A stretch of 9,701 nt of DNA, from positions 1 through 9,701 of the forward strand of contig QIEW01000400.1 of the NCBI GenBank assembly GCA_003230535.1, read 5' to 3'. This stretch comes from a bacterium. GTDB lineage: Bacteria > SZUA-182 > SZUA-191. Both the position numbers and the translations under genes were made by a program. The notes beneath the pieces are model-generated. The model searched no databases, was not told the origin of the DNA, and saw only the letters and a list, made by a program, of their open reading frames with translations. Shown here piece after piece: positions 1 to 6,220 of the stretch; the first letter of the stretch is position 1, and each line of letters starts with the position of its first letter.

Positions 1-53
1 TTAACGACCATTTTCTTCATCTCAGAAGTAAATTCCTTGCCCTGAAAAGACAT
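1..53 (-). CDS. 5' end of a gene running off the left edge, possibly a transposase
   Basis: Only the first 17 codons are inside the window, reading MSFQGKEFTSEMKKMVV. The start is taken as the ATG at 53-51 because GAGGGG (66-61) lies 7 nt upstream. An in-frame ATG at 59-57 is too close to that SD. A well-formed promoter (93-122, minus strand) precedes it, giving a leader of about 30 nt, which supports a real gene over a chance ORF. The N-terminus recalls the opening of some bacterial transposases with a helix-turn-helix start, and IS-derived sequence lies next to it, but 17 residues cannot establish the family. Nothing can be said about the rest of the gene. Confidence 0.45.
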   Translation of the reverse strand, partial: MSFQGKEFTSEMKKMVV

Positions 54-92
54 ACCCATACCCCTCATAACTATTCCTGAACTTTACGCAAG

Positions 93-122
93 ATTCTACA
101 ATAGCTAAGGTGGACATGTCAA
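93..122 (-). promoter_or_regulatory. Sigma-A type promoter for the left-edge gene
   Basis: On the minus strand a perfect -35 box TTGACA (122-117) and a -10 box TAGAAT (98-93, five of six consensus bases) are separated by 18 bp. Transcription would start near position 86 and reach the SD GAGGGG at 66-61. It points away from the IS1380 remnant. Confidence 0.6.
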
Positions 123-174
123 ATATTTAGTATCAAGTCATGTGAAATAGTCTATAGTTTGGTCCTGCAAGAAG

Positions 175-186
175 CCTAAATCCACC
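175..186 (+). repeat. Left terminal inverted repeat of the IS1380 remnant
   Basis: CCTAAATCCACC here pairs with GGTGGATTTGGG at 901-912, with one mismatch in 12. It lies 110 nt before the transposase start, a plausible distance for the left end of such an element. The inner flanks do not continue the match. Confidence 0.45.
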
Positions 187-295
187 AACAAAAAAAAGCA
201 AAAAAGCTCGTTGGCATTGAAAATACAATATGATAGAATGTATTTTCCCGACACAAAGTATCACCAAGATCAAACACCAACGAGGCAAAAGCATT

Positions 296-711
296 ATGAC
301 ACAAGGCGTTCTTCCTTACCAGTACGAGCAAGAAAAAAATAACACAGGCATGACTTCTCTGGCTGGCCTTCCGGCTTACTTGGATTTATCCCAGGCGATA
401 GGGCTTGGGAAGTCTATAGAGAAAAACTTGCCGGGTCGAAAGGATTGTCAGGGATGGACCGATCCCCAGATGGCGATCTCTTTTATCCTGCTGAATCTGG
501 CAGGCGGCGATTGTATGGATGATTTGGAGGTGGTTGATAAAGATGATGGTTTCGGTCGCCTGTTACGTCGGATAGAGAATCATGGTTTATCTCGGAAAAA
601 GCGGCGTGAATTGGAACGTTATTCGTTTAAGCTAAGAATCATCCGAGTTTTGATTGGCTGGTCGAGATTCGATCCAGGATTGCCCGTTTAGCGCCGGAAC
701 CATCGGGATAA
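296..711 (+). pseudogene. IS1380-family transposase, N- and C-terminal pieces with the core deleted
   Basis: The N-terminal piece starts at ATG 296 (GAGG at 282-285, 10 nt upstream). It runs about 108 residues to the basic segment RKKRRELER near 620, which in the family leads into the missing core. The frame then continues as unrelated sequence to a TAG at 689-691. Starting at 631, a different frame encodes AKNHPSFDWLVEIRSRIARL and six more residues, then TAA at 709-711. This resembles the helical C-terminal tail of the same family. The simplest reading is an internal deletion with a junction around 620-631 that also shifted the frame. The catalytic DDE residues are absent, so it cannot be an active transposase. 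An upstream in-frame ATG at 230 has no SD and is not used. Confidence 0.7.
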
Positions 712-900
712 AAGGAGAAACCGGCTTATTTTTTATTACAGCGGCAAAAGGAGAAAAGGCGGAGCCATGTCTAAAAACGGACCGTAGACACACTTTGCGG
801 CCCATGAGAGGCAAAAGTGGACCCAAGTGTCATTTTGCCCCTCGAAAATACGAAAATTTTCTCAGCAAAACGCACTAAAATCCTTCTATCCAAAATAGAC
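712..900 (+). other. Noncoding 3' part of the IS remnant, rich in small inverted repeats
   Basis: There is no credible gene here. The stretch holds TGTCTA (768-773) facing TAGACA (785-790) around an 11-nt loop, and the word GGCAAAA near 742 and 812, the second facing TTTTGCC at 834-840. Repeated short motifs and TGTC/GACA arms are typical of transposase-binding ends, for example those of IS21-like elements, so a second, different IS end may be embedded here. That assignment is from general resemblance only. A tail of 190 nt after the transposase stop is long for IS1380, which is compatible with an insertion. Confidence 0.35.
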
Positions 901-912
901 GGTGGATTTGGG
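901..912 (-). repeat. Right terminal inverted repeat of the IS1380 remnant
   Basis: GGTGGATTTGGG is the inverted partner of 175-186, with 11 of 12 positions matching. A run of G continues beyond it to 916, so the exact element edge is ambiguous by a few bases. Confidence 0.45.
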
Positions 913-1170
913 GGGGTAAATTCTTTGCAATTTGGCACAGCATCTGTTATCATCTCCAATGCGTTTGCTTATATTACTTATCTGCTTAATATTTAACCCG
1001 GATTATTCATAAATCCAAGGCAAATATTGATGCTGTTATTTGAATACAGCTGCTTACGAAATAACGGCCAAAAAACAAAATGGCTCATATAAATCACTGA
1101 AAACTCTCGCTGTGGAAGCGACCAACGGGAGCGTGTTTATGATCCCGAATATTCGGGTTAAGGGGGAGGT
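913..1170 (+). other. purH leader and spacer, no gene
   Basis: These 258 bases carry no credible ORF. Visible items are a small hairpin TCGCT-GTGGA-AGCGA (1107-1121), GCCA/TGGC arms around an A-rich loop near 1067-1084, the palindrome at 1144-1157 and the SD run at 1161-1169. A possible promoter TTGCTT, 17 bp, AATATT lies near 965-993 but both boxes are poor. No recognised riboswitch consensus was seen. Confidence 0.5.
1144..1157. promoter_or_regulatory. Perfect 14-bp palindrome just upstream of purH (possible operator)
   Basis: CCCGAATATTCGGG is fully self-complementary and ends 4 nt before the purH SD. Its half-site CCGAA resembles the CCGAAC core of the PurR boxes that control purine genes in Bacillus-type bacteria. 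However, PurR boxes are spaced pairs rather than an uninterrupted palindrome, so this is only suggestive. As RNA it could also fold into a compact hairpin near the ribosome-binding site. No T-run follows, so it is not an intrinsic terminator. Confidence 0.4.
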
Positions 1171-2748
1171 ATGGGTAAAATTCAGCGGGCATTAATCAGC
1201 GTATCCGATAAAACCGGCGTGGTGGAGTTTGCTCAGGGGTTGGCAGATTTGGGGACGGAGATTGTCTCTACCGGAGGAACCGGCCGACTGTTAAAAGAAC
1301 AAGGGGTGGCTACTCAGCCGGTGGCTTCGATTACCGGCTTCCCTGAAATATTGAATGGTCGGGTAAAAACCCTGCATCCAGGGATTTTCGGAGGCCTGCT
1401 GGCGCGCAGGGATAAGCCGGAGCACTTAGAACAATTGCGCTCCCAAGGTCTTCCCACCATCGACCTGGCGGCGGTAAACCTCTATCCTTTCGAGAAGACA
1501 GTCTCCCGCCCGGACGTCGCCTTCGGGCAAGCCATAGAAAACATTGATATTGGCGGGCCATCCATATTACGGGCGGCGGCTAAAAATTTTAATGATGTAG
1601 CGGCGGTAGTGGACCCAGGCGATTATGGCCCGGTGCTGGAGGAATTAAAAACCAACGGGGGGGGATTATCCTTGGAGACCAGGTTTGCTCTGGCCCGTAA
1701 AGTTTTTTTACATACGGCTGCCTATGATAGAGCCATCAGCGGCTATTTGGCTGATGTAAGTCTTGTAGATGGACAGTTTGCCAAACAGCAGGAAGTTTTC
1801 CCCCGAAAAATCTGGATCGGGTTAGAGAAGATTCAGGATTTACGATATGGGGAGAACCCCCATCAAAGGGCCGCCTTTTATGGGGAACAGGGAGCGCTAA
1901 ATATCGGGGTAGCCGGAGCTAAGCAGCTCCAAGGAAAGGAACTTTCATTCAATAATCTTATTGACCTGGAAGCGGCTTTCAGTTGTGCCGCCGATTTCGA
2001 GGCGCCGGTATCTGTAGTAATAAAGCATACCAATCCCTGCGGGGTGGCCATAGCTCAGACGCTTGCTGAGGCATACAGAAAAGCCAGGGAGACCGATCCG
2101 GTATCGGCCTTCGGCAGCGTCCTGGCCTTTAACCGCACGGTGGATAAGGAAACAGCCGCAGAGATTATCTCTACCTTTGTGGAGGCCGTAATAGCTCCTG
2201 ATTTTGCTGCCGATGCCAGGGAGGTTTTCCGCAGCAAACCTAATCTGAGGCTCCTGGAGGTGGGGAATCTTTCGCAGGCTCGGGCAAAGATTGGCTGGGA
2301 TATAAAACGGGTCAGCGGCGGCTTGCTAATCCAGGATCAGGATATGGTATCTTTGGACTGGAATCGCTGCCGGACGGTCACCAAACGCCAGCCTACTCCC
2401 GAGGAACGCCAGGCGTTGGAGTTTGCCTGGAAAGTGGTCAAGCACATAAAATCAAATACCATTGTGTTTACCACTCATGATCAAACTATCGGTATTGGAG
2501 CCGGACAGATGAGCAGGGTGGATTCTACTAAGCTGGCGGTAATGAAAGCGCGGCAACCGCTTAACGGTACAGTGGTGGCCTCGGATGCTTTCTTTCCCTT
2601 CCGGGATGGTGTAGATACAGCCGCTGAGGCCGGCGTTTCAGCCGTCATCCAGCCAGGCGGATCAGTAAGAGACGGCGAGGTAATCCAGGCGGCCGACGAG
2701 CACGGACTAGCTATGGTGTTTACCGGAATCCGGCATTTTAGACATTAG
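1171..2748 (+). CDS. purH: Bifunctional AICAR formyltransferase / IMP cyclohydrolase
   Basis: PurH catalyses the last two steps of de novo IMP synthesis in the cytosol: formylation of AICAR with 10-formyl-THF, then ring closure of FAICAR to IMP. The protein is 525 residues, normal for the family (about 510-535). The N-terminal MGS-like cyclohydrolase domain shows K66-T67-L-H-P in [10 protein letters not shown], then [14 protein letters not shown] and [18 protein letters not shown]. The C-terminal formyltransferase domain shows [12 protein letters not shown], the catalytic K285-H286 in [25 protein letters not shown] and the terminal [10 protein letters not shown] with FTGIRHFRH. The start is fixed by the family opening [16 protein letters not shown]. 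The SD run AGGGGGAGG (1161-1169) is strong but very close, 1-4 nt from the ATG depending on register. No other pur gene is adjacent, so it is probably transcribed alone. Confidence 0.97.
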   Translation: MGKIQRALISVSDKTGVVEFAQGLADLGTEIVSTGGTGRLLKEQGVATQPVASITGFPEILNGRVKTLHPGIFGGLLARRDKPEHLEQLRSQGLPTIDLAAVNLYPFEKTVSRPDVAFGQAIENIDIGGPSILRAAAKNFNDVAAVVDPGDYGPVLEELKTNGGGLSLETRFALARKVFLHTAAYDRAISGYLADVSLVDGQFAKQQEVFPRKIWIGLEKIQDLRYGENPHQRAAFYGEQGALNIGVAGAKQLQGKELSFNNLIDLEAAFSCAADFEAPVSVVIKHTNPCGVAIAQTLAEAYRKARETDPVSAFGSVLAFNRTVDKETAAEIISTFVEAVIAPDFAADAREVFRSKPNLRLLEVGNLSQARAKIGWDIKRVSGGLLIQDQDMVSLDWNRCRTVTKRQPTPEERQALEFAWKVVKHIKSNTIVFTTHDQTIGIGAGQMSRVDSTKLAVMKARQPLNGTVVASDAFFPFRDGVDTAAEAGVSAVIQPGGSVRDGEVIQAADEHGLAMVFTGIRHFRH

Positions 2749-2776
2749 GACTGATACAGGCAGAGATCTGGCACAG

Positions 2777-2937
2777 TAACTTGAGCGTAGAGGAATTTCC
2801 TTTTTTATGTCCAACAAAACAAGCAGATATAGCTCCATGTGCTGTCGGGTCCTCAGACCCGACAGTCTGAACGAGTGGCAGTTGAGAACCTGCCACCACC
2901 TGAAAAGTCCGCACCGGCAGGTACGCTAATTTATTGA
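2777..2937 (+). repeat. Dispersed hairpin repeat, copy 1 (full type)
   Basis: The copy opens with TAACTTGAG and AGGAATTTCC plus a T-run, continues with CCAACAAAACAAGCAGATA, then hairpin A: stem CTGTCGGGTC (2842-2851), loop CTCA, stem GACCCGACAG (2856-2865), ten perfect pairs. Hairpin B follows, GTGGCAG (2875-2881) with CTGCCAC (2890-2896). It closes with AAGTCCGCACCGGCAGGTAC and CTAATTTATTGA. Copies 2 and 3 at 5961 and 9290 are in the same orientation. There is no ORF in it and no T-run after hairpin A, so it is not a simple terminator. The origin is unknown. Confidence 0.85.
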
Positions 2938-2962
2938 GCTATAATACAAAAGATTCTATAAT
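2934..2962 (+). promoter_or_regulatory. Candidate promoter for the 3197 gene, -35 inside the repeat end
   Basis: TTGAGC (2934-2939) and a perfect TATAAT (2957-2962) are 17 bp apart. A start near 2969 would give a leader of about 230 nt before the ATG at 3197. A weaker alternative closer to the gene is TTGTCT (3105-3110), 17 bp, TAAAAA (3128-3133). The rest of the AT-rich stretch 2963-3181 shows no gene and no recognised RNA motif. Confidence 0.5.
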
Positions 2963-3196
2963 GTTAGTAGTTTGTATAGTTTTTCGGAATAAATAGTTAT
3001 ATAAAATATCTTTAGGGATAGTTGAAGAGTTCATTCAAGATGGCGGATTTGGTTCCGTAAGATTATTTACTACCACTCCTTTTCTTTGTTCCTAATCAAT
3101 CAGTTTGTCTACAAAACATTTTTTAAATAAAAAGGTCATGTTTTACATCAGTTGGATGGCGGAGGAAAAATTTTAAGGATTAGAGGGGATAGGGTT

Positions 3197-5578
3197 ATGC
3201 GACTAAAAAGTATGCTATGGTTTTTATTAGGAGTTATGCTTTTTGTTCCTGTTTCCACCTGGGCGGCCAGGGGAACCGGTCAAAAGCTTTCTGAGTTGAC
3301 GGTTCAGTTTGAGGAGGTGTTAGATCAGCTATATCTCCAGGTGTTGGACCCACAAACAGGAGAAGCGATAGCTCTTGAGGAGACAACCCGCAAGTTAGAC
3401 GAACTTGTTCCTCGTCTGCGGCAAGCCATGACTTCCTCGAGGGCCTCTCTCTCGGAGATCATTTCAGATAACGATCTACAGGAGCTGGCCTTAAACCGTT
3501 ATGACGAAATGGCTGCTGATTTTGAACGGGATTTGGCTCGCCTGGAAGCGGCCATAAGCAGCCAAAATCCGAATCAGCTTCGAAAACTTCTCTCCCAACT
3601 GCGGCGCACCCAGCATAAGTCACTCACCGGTCTGCCGGTCCAGGCATTACAGTTAACACCGATTAAAACAATCAACCCTGAACTCGAGCCTCTTCCCGAG
3701 AGCCCCCAACCGCAGGATATGGTTTCTCTGTCAGAGGGTTTTAATTTGCTGGACATTATCCCCCAAGGGGATAAATTGGCCGGGAATCCCAAAGCCATCA
3801 GCCGCTGGGTTGCTCAAAATATTCGTTATCTGCCTCTATTCGGGGCTACCAAATCCGCTGTTCGCTGCTTACAGGATCGTTCCGGCACCGACTTTGATCG
3901 GGCTGCGCTTGTTTTGGCTTTACTTAGGGAGAGTGAGATACCGGCCCGCTATGTTTACGGGAATATGAGGCTTACGCCGGAGGAGTTAGCCTCTCAGTTG
4001 GGAGTAAGCTCTTCCCCTGCGGCAGAAAAGCTTATTTTATCAGGCGGCATACCTTATCAGGATGGCCTGCTGGGTAGAGTATGGGTCAGGGCTTATTTAG
4101 ATAACAACTGGGTAGATGTTGACCCTGGCTTTACAATTTACAACCAGGAACTGGCAGAGTCGGGAATTACTCCCTTCTCACCCGATGAGGAACAGTTCTT
4201 CTCCCGGCTATTCGGAATTAATCCCCCACAGTGGGAGATGGGCTCTAAGGAAGAGATTGAAGATCAGTCGCCCAAAAGGATTGCAAATAAAGCGTCGGCA
4301 GCTTCTCCCACAAAGAACATAATCTGGGAGGCCGACCAATTACCCCCGGAATATAGCTACCGAGTAAGTCTCTCTCTAAAACGCGAGGAGAGAGCGGAGG
4401 AAATTGGGTTAGCTGAATTTAGTTTGCTGGAGGCAGGGGCTGAACCTCTCTACCTTCTTTCCCTCCCGGTATCTTCTAAGGAGGTGAAGTTGCTGGAAGC
4501 GCTTGGGAAATCTAATGAAAGCCCTCTTCCGGGGTATCTGTTCCGGATGAAGACCGTCATTATGCTGGGCGATACGGCGATAGTCCATAGCGAACCGGTA
4601 GCCTTAGGCGCTAAGCTTAACCTGCATCTGGAGTTTTTGGGGCCCACATTGGGGCTCCCGGCGGTCGATCACACAATTTACGGAGGAACTCAGGCGGCGG
4701 TCGGGCTGGCGGTGGGCTACTCCAGCGGGGCGCCTTCCGTAGAATTTAAAAAAGAGACCGGCTGGAACATAGCGGGGAAACTTCGGGCCTATCTGCTTAG
4801 CCTGATAAGAGATAACCTCCAGCTTGGACCACTCGCTGACGTAACGTTAGCTTATCAAAAGAAACAGGGAGACAATTCGAAAGCCTTAGCCTCGGCTACC
4901 GGCGTATATGCCATACCAATGCTGGGGGAAAGCATGGCAGCTCAATCGGCCGCGATTGAGTATCTTTTCAATCAACCCATCTCATTTGACCTCTCCGGAG
5001 TTGAGATGGATGTTGGCGCTCAGTGTTTTAACCTGGCTTCTGTTTCCAGTCAAGACAGGGATAACAACCGATCAAACAGAAGGTTTCTGCTGTGGCAGGG
5101 GCTTTATGGTTCCATTCAGGAGCAGCGACAGCTTGAGAGCCTGGCCGGCGCAGAGGAAGGTATATCAGCTGCTAAAGCTTTACTTTTGGCTAAAGCTGAA
5201 GGGCAAGGTTTGCAAGACATGGAGATTAAACATTTATCTCCGGACAAATCATCATTATCCAGCTCCGAATTTAATCTGACCCCAGACATAAAGCAAGACA
5301 TACAAAAGGCTTTTTCCGCCGGATGGGAGGTTATTATCCCATCCGGCCGGACTACCGCAGACGGTGAATGGCAGGGGAAAGGCTATGTAATCTATAATCC
5401 GCTTACGGGCGCCGGGGCATACCTGCTGCATAACGGATTGGCGGGGACTGCCACACAGCTTGGAGGAACGATGAGATCCAATGTAAATATCGGTGGGAGT
5501 CTACCTCACGGCTGGTTGGGGAAATTATTAATTATTTTACTTATCCTGGGAGTAATGGTACTTTTAGTGGCAATTTAA
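3197..5578 (+). CDS. Exported, membrane-anchored protein with a degenerate transglutaminase-like domain
   Basis: The start at ATG 3197 (793 residues) is chosen because AGAGGGG (3182-3188) lies 8 nt upstream and it opens a clean signal peptide (MRLKSMLWFLLGVMLFVP, Ala-Ala around residue 23). An in-frame ATG at 3152 would bury it. A helical, probably coiled-coil region covers about residues 30-150. The transglutaminase-like core spans about 195-312: WVAQNIRYLP, then DRSGTDFDRAALVLALLR, IPARYVYGN, GRVWVRAYLDNNWVDVDPGF. The nucleophile Cys position holds Asp232 and the His position Arg294, while Asp309 is kept, so cysteine chemistry is unlikely. The rest (about 470-750) resembles, from memory, the non-repeat part of large transglutaminase/YD-repeat proteins, including a GYVIYNPLTGAGAYLLHNG stretch. 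The last 20 residues are a hydrophobic helix, suggesting an outward-facing envelope protein. Function unknown; probably structural or binding. Confidence 0.85.
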   Translation: MRLKSMLWFLLGVMLFVPVSTWAARGTGQKLSELTVQFEEVLDQLYLQVLDPQTGEAIALEETTRKLDELVPRLRQAMTSSRASLSEIISDNDLQELALNRYDEMAADFERDLARLEAAISSQNPNQLRKLLSQLRRTQHKSLTGLPVQALQLTPIKTINPELEPLPESPQPQDMVSLSEGFNLLDIIPQGDKLAGNPKAISRWVAQNIRYLPLFGATKSAVRCLQDRSGTDFDRAALVLALLRESEIPARYVYGNMRLTPEELASQLGVSSSPAAEKLILSGGIPYQDGLLGRVWVRAYLDNNWVDVDPGFTIYNQELAESGITPFSPDEEQFFSRLFGINPPQWEMGSKEEIEDQSPKRIANKASAASPTKNIIWEADQLPPEYSYRVSLSLKREERAEEIGLAEFSLLEAGAEPLYLLSLPVSSKEVKLLEALGKSNESPLPGYLFRMKTVIMLGDTAIVHSEPVALGAKLNLHLEFLGPTLGLPAVDHTIYGGTQAAVGLAVGYSSGAPSVEFKKETGWNIAGKLRAYLLSLIRDNLQLGPLADVTLAYQKKQGDNSKALASATGVYAIPMLGESMAAQSAAIEYLFNQPISFDLSGVEMDVGAQCFNLASVSSQDRDNNRSNRRFLLWQGLYGSIQEQRQLESLAGAEEGISAAKALLLAKAEGQGLQDMEIKHLSPDKSSLSSSEFNLTPDIKQDIQKAFSAGWEVIIPSGRTTADGEWQGKGYVIYNPLTGAGAYLLHNGLAGTATQLGGTMRSNVNIGGSLPHGWLGKLLIILLILGVMVLLVAI

Positions 5579-5603
5579 TATAGCGTTTCTTGAACAATGT
5601 TAC
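5576..5603 (+). repeat. Degenerate 28-nt repeat beginning at a stop codon, copy 1
   Basis: From the TAA of the exported-protein gene, this stretch (with core GCGTTTCTTGAAC) matches 5926-5953 at about 20 of 28 positions, starting at exactly the same offset from the stop codon. Within the 21-nt core all five differences are transitions. Confidence 0.4.
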
Positions 5604-5640
5604 CTATTTAACTGTATTTATAAAATAGAGTTCTAGTAGG

Positions 5641-5928
5641 ATGGGCAGATACCAAATGGATCGACTAAGGCGGAGAATAGTTTCTGAGCTGACCTGGGAG
5701 CAAAAATCTCTTTCGGCACAGCTTAAATCTGCACGGTTAGCAGAAGATAGGCGTCCTTATGGGGAAGAGGGGCATAAACCGACCTCCGAAGATGTAAAGA
5801 TGGCCGAGAACTCTTCTGTCAAAGAAGAGGCTGAGGAATTTCCGGAAGAAAGCGGAGTGATAGGATTGTTGGAGGAGCGTTTGGAACTGGTTAAGAAGAA
5901 ACTAAAACTAATCGCCCAGCGAACTTAG
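5641..5928 (+). CDS. Small highly charged helical protein, function unknown
   Basis: I do not recognise this 95-residue product. It is very rich in Lys, Arg and Glu, has no signal peptide or membrane segment and no Cys. An N-terminal helix-like part (about 1-35, RLRRRIVSELTWEQKSLSAQ) and a C-terminal amphipathic helix (about 70-95, GLLEERLELVKKKLKLIAQR) flank an acidic, probably disordered middle. That suggests a coiled-coil or partner-binding peptide. Start choice is uncertain: AGTAGG directly abuts ATG 5641 with no spacer, while the in-frame ATG at 5656 has only a weak purine stretch upstream. It begins 62 nt after the exported-protein gene on the same strand and could be cotranscribed with it. 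Confidence 0.55.
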   Translation: MGRYQMDRLRRRIVSELTWEQKSLSAQLKSARLAEDRRPYGEEGHKPTSEDVKMAENSSVKEEAEEFPEESGVIGLLEERLELVKKKLKLIAQRT

Positions 5929-5953
5929 TACTGCGTTTTTTAAATAACATTAC
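5926..5953 (+). repeat. Degenerate 28-nt repeat beginning at a stop codon, copy 2
   Basis: It starts at the TAG of the small charged gene and mirrors 5576-5603 in position and sequence (core GCGTTTTTTAAAT). It ends 7 nt before copy 2 of the dispersed hairpin repeat. Confidence 0.4.
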
Positions 5954-5960
5954 AACAGCA

Positions 5961-6161
5961 GGTGTGCTAACTTGATAGTATAGGAATTTCCTTTTTTAGG
6001 TCCAATAAAACAAGCAGATAAGTTTTTATGTGCTGTCGGGTTCTCAAACCCGACAGCCTGAGTGAGTGGCAGGTTTCCTGAACATGCCACCACCTAAGAA
6101 ACCGCAGTCAGGTCTGAGGACCTGACTGCACAAAGTCCGCACCGTCGGTGTGCTAACTTGA
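5961..6161 (+). repeat. Dispersed hairpin repeat, copy 2 (longest, with an extra inverted hairpin)
   Basis: Same order of blocks as copy 1. Hairpin A is GCTGTCGGGTT (6032-6042), loop CTCA, AACCCGACAGC (6047-6057), eleven perfect pairs. Hairpin B is GTGGCA (6066-6071) with TGCCAC (6085-6090). An additional hairpin, GCAGTCAGGTC (6104-6114), loop TGAG, GACCTGACTGC (6119-6129), is absent from copy 1. It is the same kind of palindrome read from the other strand. The copy is bounded by a perfect 15-bp direct repeat GGTGTGCTAACTTGA at 5961-5975 and 6147-6161. It fills most of the 292-nt gap between two small genes. Confidence 0.88.
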
Positions 6162-6202
6162 ATTAAAATATGTACAATTAAAATATTTGCCTAAAGATTT
6201 TG

Positions 6203-6214
6203 TAAGGAGGTGAT
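6203..6214 (+). promoter_or_regulatory. Exceptionally long Shine-Dalgarno site
   Basis: TAAGGAGGTGAT is the exact reverse complement of the 16S rRNA 3' sequence ATCACCTCCTTA over 12 bases. The GGAGG core ends 10 nt before ATG 6221. It is the strongest SD in the window and fixes that start codon. Confidence 0.85.
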
Positions 6215-6220
6215 AGAGTA

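Larger units (their letters stand above)
175..912 (+). mobile_element. Internally deleted IS1380-family element (remnant)
   Basis: The element is proposed from three signs. A reading frame at 296 gives the characteristic N-terminus of an IS1380-family transposase (MTQGVLPYQYE, then a GMTSLAGLPAYLDL stretch). A short C-terminal-looking peptide follows in another frame (631-711). Near-perfect terminal inverted repeats are at 175-186 (CCTAAATCCACC) and 901-912 (reverse complement CCCAAATCCACC), matching at 11 of 12 positions. IS1380 elements are normally about 1.6-1.7 kb with a transposase of roughly 400-550 residues, so most of the catalytic DDE core has been lost. I see no clear target-site duplication outside the proposed ends, so the boundaries are tentative, while the family call rests on the peptide. 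Confidence 0.55.

Noticed and set aside
654-878. Plus-strand 74-codon ORF in the IS remnant
   Set aside because: It has no SD and a composition unlike a protein, and it crosses the hairpin-rich noncoding segment. Only the separate frame ending at 711 resembles a transposase tail.
913-1170. Riboswitch in the purH leader
   Set aside because: I looked for purine- and ZTP-type conserved cores and found none. Only two small unrelated hairpins and the palindrome are visible.
2842-2865. Hairpin A of the repeat as an intrinsic terminator for purH
   Set aside because: No T-run follows the stem in any of the three copies. The T-run lies before the hairpin, so on the plus strand it does not fit a terminator. 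On the minus strand no gene ends there.
3152-3196. Upstream ATG at 3152 as the start of the exported protein
   Set aside because: It would put 15 mostly polar residues before the signal peptide, whereas ATG 3197 has a well-spaced AGAGGGG site and gives a normal signal peptide.
4908-5279. Plus-strand 123-codon ORF inside the exported-protein gene
   Set aside because: It overlaps completely with the long, uninterrupted 793-codon frame and has no SD or coherent domain.
5961-6161. CRISPR array
   Set aside because: There are only two identical 15-mers about 186 bp apart, no regular spacers and no cas gene.
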